This document shows, in pieces, positions 20,698 to 30,277 of a stretch of 64,000 nt of DNA (its first letter is position 1; every line of letters starts with the position of its first letter). The position numbers and the translations under genes were made by a program. The DNA comes from Saitoella complicata NRRL Y-17804 (Eukaryota > Ascomycota > Saitoellomycetes > Saitoellales > Saitoellaceae), in NCBI RefSeq assembly GCF_001661265.1, contig NW_017567006.1, positions 344,079 to 408,078 of the forward strand, given 5' to 3'. The notes under the pieces are model-generated. The model worked only from the letters and a program-made list of their open reading frames with translations, was not told the DNA's origin and searched no databases.

Positions 20698-21584
20698 TTA
20701 GATGGAAGAAGGGTACAACATCACGCGAACAGAGGCACCGAAAGTACGGGGAGGGAGGTTGTTCCTGAACTTGGCACGGACGAGACCGGAGTTACCGTGA
20801 GGACGGGTGACGCGACTGTTATCTTGTTAGCCATTGTTCCGGATGCGAAGAAGCACTTGATGCAATGCGTGTGCTGCTTGTGAGCTGAGCCGTGAGATGG
20901 TCGTCCGCAATTTCATGACACCAGGTTCGCAGCGTCTCCACGATATCACCGAAAGGACGCAGATCACAGCTCAACCTTTGCAGCACACCCATTCACAAAC
21001 AAGCACTCTGTATAACTCACCCCCAGATAACCCTGATCTTGGTACCCCTAATCTCGGTCTTGGCCTTGTAGACGTAGGCGATCCTCTTACCGAGGTAGAA
21101 CTGAGACTCCTCCTTGGTGTCGCAACCCTCGATCTTGATGAGGGAGACGTCAGGGTTGGTGTTACGCTTACCACGCTGGTAAGAAAGGTGACGACCCTTG
21201 ACGTAGACTGTGATTCATGTTAGTCATCTGCCATCATGGAACATGACTTTGAAGAGGGGATTGCTGCAGATGATGTGACCGAGGACCAGGATGTAGGAGG
21301 TGCGTATGGGAGGTGGTGAAAGTGAACAATGTCGCAAATTCGAGGTAGAAGCCGTCGCTGACCCTTTGAAACGGCAATTTTTGCATTCTTCGTATCACAC
21401 TGTCTTGCCGAATCGATCTCCATGGTGTTCTGTTCCAGTTTGGCCGTATTTCACCGTCGAGCACCGAAAATTCCGTCGACACATCCATCCATGATCCCGG
21501 TCGAAATCGGCCTCAAATCGACAGTAATCGCCTCTCCAAAGCTCACAGATAATACATACGGCGGTTACGGGACTCAGCGACCAT
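20698..21584 (-). CDS. RPL33: 60S ribosomal protein eL33 (L35A) (3 exons, 109 aa)
   Basis: Large-subunit ribosomal protein. Exons 21584-21560 (only MVAESRNR plus one base), 21207-21021 and 20815-20698 join to give the family sequence: [16 protein letters not shown], then [34 protein letters not shown], and a C-terminus ending VMLYPSSI. No single reading frame shows it, so a plain ORF search misses this gene. Introns are 352 and 205 nt, both with GT-AG ends, and are clearly longer than the 50-nt norm of this window. This is common in fungal ribosomal protein genes and is often linked to regulation. I found no convincing box C/D snoRNA in either intron by eye. Confidence 0.93.
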
Positions 21585-21732
21585 TTTGACGAGTTTGTTG
21601 GCGGGACACGGACTCTCTTCGCTCCTCGCTGTGCTTCACCAAATTGCAGCCGCGCAGCGCAGGGGGGTCTCGCCGCAGTCACTGCGCCACAGGCATATTC
21701 GGGGTATCGAAAGCAAAAATAAGTAGAGTAAT

Positions 21733-22978
21733 TCAACGGTGATGTTCCTTCAACCATGGATCAAGTACTTCCTTAACATATCTCCCGTCTTCCTCCTCGA
21801 CGATCCAGTGCGAGCGACCCTTCACCTGTCGTACCTGGACGCCTTCGACGGACTTCTCGACGCCAGCCAACGACTCTTTCAATCCCAATGCCGTGTCGTT
21901 TTCGCCCTGTTCGCATTGATCAGCACTCTCATCACTCAGATAGGGTGTCGACTCACCCAAATCACCATGACGGGAGGCACGCGCTGCCCATTGACACCCA
22001 ACTCCGGCAACCTGATCTCTCTACCTCGCGCAAAGGCTCGGTAGTAATTTACCATTGCCGTCAACGTGCCTTCATCCGTGACATTCGACCGATATACTAA
22101 CCTTGCATCCTTATCCTCCACAAAGTCAAATGAATAGTCCACCATGAGCTTCTCTGCCAGGTATGGCGGCTGGAATGAGTAGATGTACCATGAGCGTAGC
22201 AACTGGCTTGGAGTCGTGTTTCTTCGGAAACAGAGTGGATGTGGTGAGTTGATGATAGTGAGTGATTGTATGCGAGTGGGATGCTGGTGAAGGAGGGTCC
22301 ATGCAACGATACCTCCCCAATCATGTGCGACGACGTGTGTCCTGGGCGTGTTGAGATAATCAACAACGGCGACCATATCATTCACGAGATGTTGTACTTC
22401 ATACGCTTTGAACCCTTCGGGTTTGGAGCTGAGCGCATAGCCTCGCTATAAAGCTAGTTAGTTGAATTCCGAATGCTTACCGAGATTTCGTACCATGTTC
22501 ACTGCGCACACGCGATATCCTTGTTCAACAAGCCAAGGCATTGTCGTCCTCCACATGTACCAGCATTCTGATTGTCAGGGTCAGTATATGATCTCCACTG
22601 TGGAAGACTCATGAACGCACCTGGAAAGCCATGTATCAGAAGAATTGTATCCTTCGCATCTTCTGGTCCAGCAATGACGACGTGTAACTTTTGACCGTCA
22701 GGTGTTGAGACGAACTCGTGTCGGCCATATGTCTGGTCACGTCCAAGAAGATGTAGTCCCCGCTCCTTCTCATCTGAAGTAAGTGGCGGAGTACCGCTGA
22801 GAAGTCCGAGAGCCTTGAGGCCGATGGCCAAGGCGACGAGAGAGGAGGTGCTGCAGATGTAGAGGAGCTGGATGAGCTTCCTGATAGGAGTGAAAGAGAA
22901 TACTGGTTGAAAGATCCGCTCGGTAAATGTGAAAGGAAGAGACGATAGATCGATTGATTGGATATTCTGGGATGCCAT
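21733..22978 (-). CDS. Epoxide-hydrolase-like alpha/beta hydrolase, membrane anchored (4 exons, 364 aa)
   Basis: Probably hydrolyses epoxides or related small substrates. Exons 22978-22621, 22567-22494, 22445-21957 and 21906-21733 join in frame. Splicing restores HGFPECWYMWR (oxyanion loop), VNMRGYALSS, AHDWGG (nucleophile Asp186), a WYIYSFQPPY cap segment that may supply the ring-opening tyrosines, VIWGENDTALG (acid residue) and SHWIVEEE (catalytic His). A hydrophobic stretch at about residues 30-60 (IQLLYICSTSSLVALAIGL) precedes the hydrolase domain and is a likely membrane anchor, as in microsomal-type and EPHX4-like enzymes. It is head to head with the HAD gene, 129 bp apart. Substrate cannot be predicted. 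Confidence 0.85.
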
Positions 22979-23107
22979 TTGCAATGTGAATTGAGGCCGT
23001 ACGTGCGTGTAACGTAGACTCGCGCTTGAGCAACAGACTGCGCACACCCCCACCTCGATCCTCGGGCCTCCCCAAGGATTTCCAATTGCCTCGGCAAACC
23101 ACCCAAA

Positions 23108-23893
23108 ATGCCATCTCCTTTCAGACACAGACCCCCACCCGTTCGCCTAATCACCTTCGATGCATTCGGTACCCTCTTCTATCCTTATCCTGCCATCCAG
23201 CAGCAATACGCCTTGGCTGCTCAAAGGCACGGCATCAACATCTCCGCCGATGAACTCAAGCCTCATTTCAAGACTGCCTTCAAGCACGTTATCAAGCGAC
23301 GGCCCAATTATGGACGCGGTCAGGACGAATCAGGATTATCCGAGGATTGGAGAGGATGGCAGGGATGGTGGCACGAGTTGATCCATCGAACGTTCGTTCA
23401 CGCGAATGGCAAGGAACCGCCAGTTGCACTTGGTCATGATCTTCTACACCGTTTTTCGTCCTCGGAGGGGTACAAGTTACACACCGATACACTGCCGCTT
23501 CTCAAGTACCTTCACCGCGAACATCCGTTCGTCGTTCTCGGGGTCATGTCAAATTCCGATCCACGAATCCCACTCGTCCTCGACTCACTCGGTATTTCGA
23601 AATACTTCGCCCTGACGACACTATCTTACGATGTCGGCCATGAAAAGCCACATGGAGCGATCTTCGAAGCTGCTTTGAATAAGGCAAATGAAGTGCGACC
23701 AGTGATGGAAGGAACGAGAGATACAGACATCGTACCGGCAGAGTGCATCCATGTCGGAGATGACAAGGAGCAAGACATCGAGGGTGCAAGGACTGCCGGA
23801 TGGAGATCAATATGGATGCAGCGAGGAGAAGATTATGAGGCTACTTCAGCGAGTTCCTTGATGGATGTTGTGAGGATCATCGAGGGGAGGTAA
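23108..23893 (+). CDS. HAD-superfamily hydrolase, HDHD3-like (261 aa)
   Basis: Haloacid-dehalogenase-fold hydrolase, probably a phosphatase on a small metabolite. Motif I is FDAFGTLF with nucleophile Asp18; the usual second Asp is Phe, as in dehalogenase-type and HDHD3/Dpi35-type members. Motif II is VMSNSD, motif III is the Lys in GHEKPHG, and motif IV is HVGDDKEQDIEGA. The helical C1 cap sits between motifs I and II. Single exon; the start at 23108 places the nucleophile at the expected distance. It shares a short intergenic gap with the divergent epoxide-hydrolase-like gene. The loss of the second Asp makes classical phosphatase activity uncertain. Confidence 0.85.
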   Translation: MPSPFRHRPPPVRLITFDAFGTLFYPYPAIQQQYALAAQRHGINISADELKPHFKTAFKHVIKRRPNYGRGQDESGLSEDWRGWQGWWHELIHRTFVHANGKEPPVALGHDLLHRFSSSEGYKLHTDTLPLLKYLHREHPFVVLGVMSNSDPRIPLVLDSLGISKYFALTTLSYDVGHEKPHGAIFEAALNKANEVRPVMEGTRDTDIVPAECIHVGDDKEQDIEGARTAGWRSIWMQRGEDYEATSASSLMDVVRIIEGR

Positions 23894-23998
23894 GGCGTCG
23901 GTTAGGGAAGGAAGAAAAATATGTGATACCCACTATCGACAATACGACAAAAAGAAAGAATTGTCTATACACGCACAAGACAACCAGCATCAGCACAT

Positions 23999-25476
23999 TC
24001 ACTTGGTCATTTCTGCATCCGCCTCCAGGATTTTATTGAGACCATCACGCTTCACACATTTCTCCAACCTGAACGAAGCCGCGAGTTCATCCAACTCATC
24101 AAAAGACTTGTCTTTGAAGTACTCTGCAAATTCTTGAACCAAGTATTCCGACACCAGCATCTCCCGCAGAACGCGGTGAGCATGCACGCGGAGACCCCAG
24201 TGGTGCGGATACCTGATCTTGTGAAGATGATCCGGAATCTCGGCTTCCAGATGCTTCATCACAGGTTCATAGATATCAGCAACGAACTTGTCGTTTCTGC
24301 CCCACTTATCGAGACCCATCCTCTTCTTCTTCTCGAGAAGAGGCTTAAGAAGGCGGATGTAAGGTGAACCGGGGTCGGTGTAAACCATGCCCTGGAAACC
24401 AATGTCCTTGTACGTCCAAATACTCCAGCTTACATTCTCCTTCCGGTAAACGGATAGCTGTTGGCCGAGAAGGTCGTACCGCTGTTGGTTGATCTCCTCG
24501 AAGTTCTTATCGTCCTCTGGACTGGCATACACCGGGCCAAATTCGCCATTCCATACGGCTACTTTGTGTTCGTGCATGAACTCAACTTTGCGGTCGAACT
24601 GTTTCTGCAGCATTTCCTTCTGCGCCGAAGTCCCCTTGTACGCATCTCCCATAGGGAAACCCATGTTGGAGTAGTCATGAATGGCGTAGACGGTGTTAGG
24701 AAGCACCTTCTCGAAGCCGCTAAAATCCATGGCGTAGGTGTTACCATCGAGGAATAGCATATGGTTGGGATCAACTTCGCGGATTGCCTTCTCCACACGA
24801 GTATAGAACTCCTGGAGATCAGAATGCTTCGGATCACCAGGTTCATTCATGGGGTTGTATCCAGCGATCCAAGTGTTGTCAGCATAATGCTTAGCGAGCG
24901 CCGTCCACAGCTGGATAACTCTGTCTTGGAAGTCCTTGAACTCCCAGAAGAGGGCTTTGTGGATCCCAGAGTCGGAGTGCCAGCCTTGATTTTGCCCACC
25001 AGGGCAAGTATGCAAGTCAAGGACGGTATAGATACCTTCAGCCGCACAAGCGTCCACGATGCGATCAACGAGCTTGAAACCGGACGCCTTGATCACGCCC
25101 GGGTTGCGGTCGTCCATAAAGTGGCGGTGGTTGATCGGAATGCGAAGACAGTTCATGCCGAGGGACTTTAGAAACTTGGCATCAGAGGAGGTAAAGAAGT
25201 ACTCCAGGAACTTGTCGAAGAAGAAGTCGTACTTTTCTTGGCCAAGGACTTCGAGCATCGCGACACGAAGTTCATGTTCATGACCGGGATATCCAGTGAT
25301 GAAGTTCTCCATGTTGAGGTGTCCACCGGTTGCTACCTTTTGTTACTATCAGCCTAGATCAACGCCAAGAGGAGGAGTTGGCATACTCCTTTGAGGATCA
25401 CGCGTTCTCCATCGCTGTTCACGATATCGGTCCCCTCCACGCGAAGGAATCGAGGTTTGAGAGCTGAAGGTGACAT
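23999..25476 (-). CDS. GH5 beta-glycosidase, intracellular (2 exons, 475 aa)
   Basis: Family 5 glycosidase of the exo-beta-1,3-glucanase/beta-glucosidase type. Exon 1 (25476-25387) and exon 2 (25336-23999) join across a 50-nt intron and restore GVATGGHLNMENFITG. The barrel motifs are intact: RIPINHRHF, DLHTCPGGQ, NPMNEPG (acid/base Glu) and VWNGEFGP (nucleophile Glu), with IHDYSNMG between. The N-terminus (MSPSALKPRFLRVEG) is not a signal peptide, so the enzyme is probably cytosolic and acts on imported glycosides, glucans or glycolipids. It is divergent from the sugar transporter at 26089. The C-terminal 80 residues form a helical extension. Exact substrate unknown. Confidence 0.88.
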
Positions 25477-26088
25477 GGCGAATGTTGGTTGTTGACGGCC
25501 GTTGTGCTGAGGAAGTCATCGCCGAGCACGACTGAGCTCTTATATGATTCAATCATGACCCCAGCAGCGCCTGTACTAACCGGATCGATAGCGATATGGA
25601 ATCCATTAGCCGGCCAAATAGCCTGCGGGGCGAGCGAGTATACTCTACGGTCGCCGGTCCAGACGTTTAACCGGACAATCGTTGCCTGAAGCTCTTTACT
25701 CAAATCCTTGATGACGCAAGTGCCTCCTCATTGACCCCACATCCTGGTTATACGTCTCCGCTGCGGCGCCGGAAAAGAATGAAAGACTTGGAGGCGCACG
25801 GAGCACTCTCTGCCGAGGTGTAGTGTGTGGGGTCGCGCGCCAATGTGACTTTATTTCGTACCGAGAAATTCGAATCTGGGGAGTACGAGAAGTCGATTCA
25901 ACCGGAATTAAGCTTCAGCTGACCTTCAAGACCCCCGCAGTATGTCTTCATATCGCCGGCTAAATCAGGTTTGTGCGACGGACCCACTCTGGTTGCAAAT
26001 GTTCTCCACCAGATCAGCTTGGCTATAAAGCCAGGAGAAGCCATTCCAATAGTCTCCAACGTCAGTTCGAGATACCTTAAAAGCGGAT
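25477..26088. promoter_or_regulatory. Divergent promoter region, GH5 gene and sugar transporter
   Basis: A 612-bp gap between two start codons on opposite strands. On the transporter side a TATAAAG box sits at 26024-26030, about 60 bp before its ATG. The region is GC-moderate with no convincing extra ORF. Joint control of the two genes is an inference from layout. Confidence 0.5.
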
Positions 26089-27687
26089 ATGGCGACCAAA
26101 GACACCGCTGCAGACCTCGCGGAGCGTTCCCAGGTCAACTACCTGCTGGGCTTGGACACCGTGCCCTGGTACCGCAAGCGCAGCCTCCGCAACCTCTATT
26201 TCTGCCTCGTCCCAGCCGCCCTTGGCGTTGAGATGACCTCTGGATATGACGGGTCAGTCTTGAATGGCTTGCAGGCCGTGCAACCTTGGATCGACTACTT
26301 TGGTCACCCGCAAGGCGCAATCCTTGGTGTCATGACAGCCGCGTTTTCTATCGGTGCAGTCCTCGCTGTTCCTTTCGTGCCGTGGACCAATGATCGCTTT
26401 GGTCGGAAGGTCTCCATCATGGTCGGTTCCGTCATCCTCCTCATTGGCGTCATCATCCAGACCGTCTCAATCAACATCGCCATGTTCGTCATCTCTCGAG
26501 TGATTCTCGGCATGGGCATTCCGTTCGCGATCTCCGGTGCATCTCAGCTCATCGTTGAGCTCGCGTACCCTAAGGAACGCGCCGTCCTAACGGGTCTCTT
26601 CAATGAAAGTTGGTACGTAGGTGCAATCATCGCAGCCGGCGTCACGCTCGGCACGTACAACATTCCAAACAACTGGTCCTGGAGATTGCCTTCGGTTCTC
26701 CAGGGTGCACCGTCTATTCTTCAGTTGATCTTCATTTGGTGGCTCCCGGAGAGTCCGCGTTGGCTCGTTTCGAAGGGTCGCTCCGAAGAAGCGTTCGAAA
26801 TTCTCGTCAAGTACCACGCTGAAGGTGATCGCAGCTCCGCATTTGTCGCCGCCGAGTTTGCCGAGATTCAAGAGACGATCAAGCTCGAGGTAGAGTCCTC
26901 CAAGCGAAAGTGGGTCGAACTCCTTCAAACCCGCGGAAACCGCCGCAGAGTCCTCATCGCGGCGTGCGTCGGCCTCTTCTCGCAGTGGTCTGGGAACGGC
27001 TTGGTCAGCTACTATCTTTCGAAAGTGCTCGCTACTGTCGGCATCACTGCCAAGCACGACCAGAACGTCATCAACCTCGGTCTCATGTGCTGGAACTTCA
27101 TCACTGGTGTTACGGGATCGTTCATGACAAAGTACATGGGCAGACGTACGCAATACATGAGCTCTTATGCCGCCATGACGTTCTTCTTCGTATGTTGGAC
27201 GATTGCGAGTGCGGTGTATGCGCAGACTTTCAACCACCACGCAGCCGGCGCCGTCGTCGCTATGATTTTCTTGTATTATCCAGCATACAACCTTATGATG
27301 CCACTCACCTACATTTACGTGACCGAGGTCTTTCCATTCGTCACTCGTGCAAAGGGCGTTGCCATCACGCAGATTTTCTCCCGCGCCGGGAGTGCATTCA
27401 ACCAGTTCGTCAACCCAATTGGTCTCAGCAACCTGGGTTGGAAGTTCTACATCGTGTATGACGTTTGGTTGGCATGCGAATTGACGATCATCTACCTCTT
27501 TTACCCCGAGACAAAGGGGCCGACCTTGGAGGAACTGTCGATCTTGTTTGACGGACCAGCCGCGAAGGTGGCAGTCGTGACAAGGACGACAAGTCCGTCC
27601 GCGACTGAGATGATGGATATCGAAAGTGACGACAAGGGTGTTGGAGTAGTGCAGTATGTGGAAGATATTACGAAAGCAAATGCGTGA
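26089..27687 (+). CDS. MFS sugar transporter, hexose/lactose-permease type (532 aa)
   Basis: Proton-coupled plasma-membrane sugar uptake carrier of the SP family. Twelve hydrophobic segments are visible. Signature motifs are GYDGSVLNGLQ in TM1, the loop motif NDRFGRK after TM2, PESPRWLVSKGR before the central cytoplasmic loop, and the PETKG motif after TM12. The cytosolic N-terminus is about 40 residues and the C-terminal tail about 50. Single exon; start at 26089. Position next to an intracellular GH5 suggests it imports a disaccharide or glycoside which the GH5 then splits, but the specificity cannot be read from sequence. Confidence 0.92.
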   Translation: MATKDTAADLAERSQVNYLLGLDTVPWYRKRSLRNLYFCLVPAALGVEMTSGYDGSVLNGLQAVQPWIDYFGHPQGAILGVMTAAFSIGAVLAVPFVPWTNDRFGRKVSIMVGSVILLIGVIIQTVSINIAMFVISRVILGMGIPFAISGASQLIVELAYPKERAVLTGLFNESWYVGAIIAAGVTLGTYNIPNNWSWRLPSVLQGAPSILQLIFIWWLPESPRWLVSKGRSEEAFEILVKYHAEGDRSSAFVAAEFAEIQETIKLEVESSKRKWVELLQTRGNRRRVLIAACVGLFSQWSGNGLVSYYLSKVLATVGITAKHDQNVINLGLMCWNFITGVTGSFMTKYMGRRTQYMSSYAAMTFFFVCWTIASAVYAQTFNHHAAGAVVAMIFLYYPAYNLMMPLTYIYVTEVFPFVTRAKGVAITQIFSRAGSAFNQFVNPIGLSNLGWKFYIVYDVWLACELTIIYLFYPETKGPTLEELSILFDGPAAKVAVVTRTTSPSATEMMDIESDDKGVGVVQYVEDITKANA

Positions 27688-27806
27688 TATCTGTGGGACT
27701 AGCTATAGCGGACCGCCAGACGTGAGTGTACGATAACAAGCGATTAAGGTTCTGATTACTTACCAATAATATCCTTACCTCCACGCATGCGTTTATTAAA
27801 AATAGC

Positions 27807-28207
27807 TCATAAATCGAACACTCCACTCGGATGTAACCGACTGGCCAGATTTTGGACCCAGTCGATAACCTCCCGGATGAGGCAGTCGGAGACGTACTAC
27901 GTTAGTAGCAATGCAAGAGGATAAAAAATACTGAAGGAGGCCGTAAGGAGAGGAGGAGGAGGAAACCCGGGAGGAATGAGGGAGACGGCAGCGGAGGTCG
28001 AATGGGACCAGTGAGGAAGTCAGAGTCGATAGGCTCGGACTCGGAGAGAGTGAGTTCAGGAGTGGAGAACTCGGGGAACTTGATCTCGATGGGAGATTCG
28101 TTCTCAGCCCGGGCGACCTCAACGGTAGAGTGTTCCGTAGTAGAGGCACCACAATCGGCGAGGTTGTCCGCGTACTCAAAGGCAGCGGCCTCGATAGAGA
28201 AAGCCAT
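27807..28207 (-). CDS. Small hypothetical protein (2 exons proposed, 121 aa)
   Basis: Unrecognised. An ORF starts at 28207 (MAFSIEAAAFEYADN), is acidic with a run of Glu/Ser/Thr, and then becomes Pro/Leu-rich. Unspliced it ends at 27905 in a hydrophobic tail. A 35-nt GTATTT...CTAACGTAG intron (27931-27897) with a perfect branch motif would instead fuse it to a helical C-terminus, DCLIREVIDWVQNLASRL, ending at 27807. The spliced tail looks more protein-like than the unspliced one. An intron this short is unusual beside the 48-65 nt norm, so the exon structure is tentative. Confidence 0.35.
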
Positions 28208-30277
28208 TTTGAGTTTTGCTTTGCTTTAGTTTGTGTGTGTGTGTGTGTTTCGTAGTTTGGTAAGGAGGGAGAGTTTGAAAACGAGCAAACCCGTCAAATC
28301 CGGTGTAGACCGTGGGATCGCACTCACCCCGTCGAAACGGCGTCGTTTGAGGTCGATATTTGCTCGACACCTCTGATAGCCATATGACCTGTTGTCGAAA
28401 TTCCAGAAGTTTGACACGATTTCTTCGCCGTCTTTCCCTTATATAATTCGTGTATATAGAGACGGTGAAAAATTATTCATCGCAGGAAAGGCCGGGGGCA
28501 GGGACGAGGTAGGGAAAATGGATATAGGTAAAGCACGCGTTGGGAGGTATTGAGGTTCCGTGAAATGTATTCTCCGGTCGCGATTTGCCTTTACGCCGTT
28601 CGTCAGTACCCCTAGACATCCTGCGAATGATTTTGGTCAAATCCTCGGTTACTCGTGTATACCCCATCCACAATAACTGTGGAGATGCCCAGATGATCAT
28701 GATATATCCATTGGAGCAAGGATTCAGCTTCTCGCCCGAGTATGGATCCGGATTTCTCGGACCGGTGGTGCCGTTACGTGGGTGGCCCTCCGACAACGTC
28801 AACGAGTGCCTTATGAACTACCAAATAAACTAGTAAAACGATATGTATATTCTCATATAAAGTAACATCGACCACTGTGAAGTATATCCGATCCGGCTTG
28901 ACTCACGCCGGTGAGCCCGTGGTTGCTGTCCACCCACCGACAACTCCACTTCAATCCACCTGACTTTAATTCAAACGGTCTCATAAGATTCTTAAACAGG
29001 GAAAACACCCATCCTGTAATCACATTCCTCTGTATTCGTGCATCCCAGTTGTTTCCGCAAACGTACGCGCGTGGGAACCATTCCCCGGCCCATCCCCCTT
29101 CACCGCATCCGGCTCACCCACCAAAATCACCAAGATCCAAATAATCACCCGAATGAATGCACTCAGTTTCGCCGCCCGTCGCATTCTCACATTATCAAAG
29201 TATCCAGACCGCCATACGCGAGACCTCCAACACGGCCCTTAATCATCTTGCCTTAGCGCCGTGTCGGAGCCTTCGTTGCCACCGTAACCACAACAATACG
29301 ACAAAACTACAGGACAATTCCGGATGTAAAACCAGTATAGACGGACTTCCTTTGGCGTATATCAATGAGTTCGTGTCTCTTGTAAGGATGCCGTGAACGT
29401 TGTCTCAGGTCCTTCATAACCGTGTCGTAGATACAACACTCCTCCGCCGTGACCTTCTGTAAGTGGTATGTCGCAGAAAACCCGAGTTGGAAATCACGAC
29501 TTGACTGCCGCGATGTTGACGGGTTCAGCACATCGAGTGACCGTGCATGCATTTGCATGAGTGGAGCGCGAGGCCAAACACTACACCATGCCTATAGCAC
29601 TCCATTCCGGTGATGGGCCTCATCTATAGGCGGGTTGCGCGAAGGAGCGGTAGTCAATCAGCTGGTGCAGAGTGTGGCGACTGCGGGTACATGCAGCCGC
29701 CAACCCCGCTTCCGTTTGACGGGGCAATAGATCGGTCCAGCATCAATACTTAATGAGCTGGCTCATAGAGATCGAACGTCTGTATTGTTACTCTCGTTTG
29801 GTGATGGAACTTAGGATACTTGAAGACTTGGCATGGTGCAGTCAAGTGACTTTGACCGGCACGATGTTCTAAGCTAACCTAACTAAGGCGCAAGCAAAAC
29901 ACTACACCATCTTCAACCCTGTTACTACTAAGAAAACCGACATTACACCAACCACTTCTAAGTTAAACCTTGCATGCGCGAACCCCGAGATTCCTTCTTA
30001 AGCTTACCGTTTACAAGACCGTGGGAAAAGACAAACTACGGGAAAGCGTGTTGGGTGTCTTGACCAGATCTATAAACAACCCGTTCATAAGATATGAATG
30101 GACCATTTATAGACCTGACCGAGAGAAGCACGGGACGTCACAGGCTCAAGCATCGTCAAGGAAGCGCATGACTGCAGCGGTGCGCGCGCGGGGTACCGCA
30201 CGGCGGCTGGTCGGCTCCACAACCCAAATCATTCAAAGTCACCACCACGTCCATTCAACCAATCATCCAAAGTCAAC
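28208..30277. other. Gene-poor 2.1 kb region
   Basis: Holds a (GT)8 microsatellite (28232-28248), small GC-rich hairpins near 28893-28911 and 29703-29725, and a repeated 14-mer AAACACTACACCAT at about 29576 and 29896. ORFs of up to 109 codons exist on both strands but none resembles a family or has a plausible gene model. No tRNA or snRNA is evident. The last 300 bases must include the mannosidase promoter. Confidence 0.5.
28232..28248. repeat. (GT)n microsatellite
   Basis: About eight GT dinucleotides just upstream of the start of the small minus-strand protein at 28207. Confidence 0.8.

Noticed and set aside
20816-21559. Possible box C/D snoRNA in the eL33 introns
   Set aside because: TGATG-like and CTGA-like words occur but not with correct spacing or a terminal stem.
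25419-25703. 94-codon minus-strand ORF across the GH5 start
   Set aside because: Overlaps the GH5 first exon in another frame and the promoter; no conserved features.
28585-28833. 82-codon plus-strand ORF in the gene-poor region
   Set aside because: The C-terminal half has balanced composition but there is no recognisable family, no flanking exon and no clear promoter.
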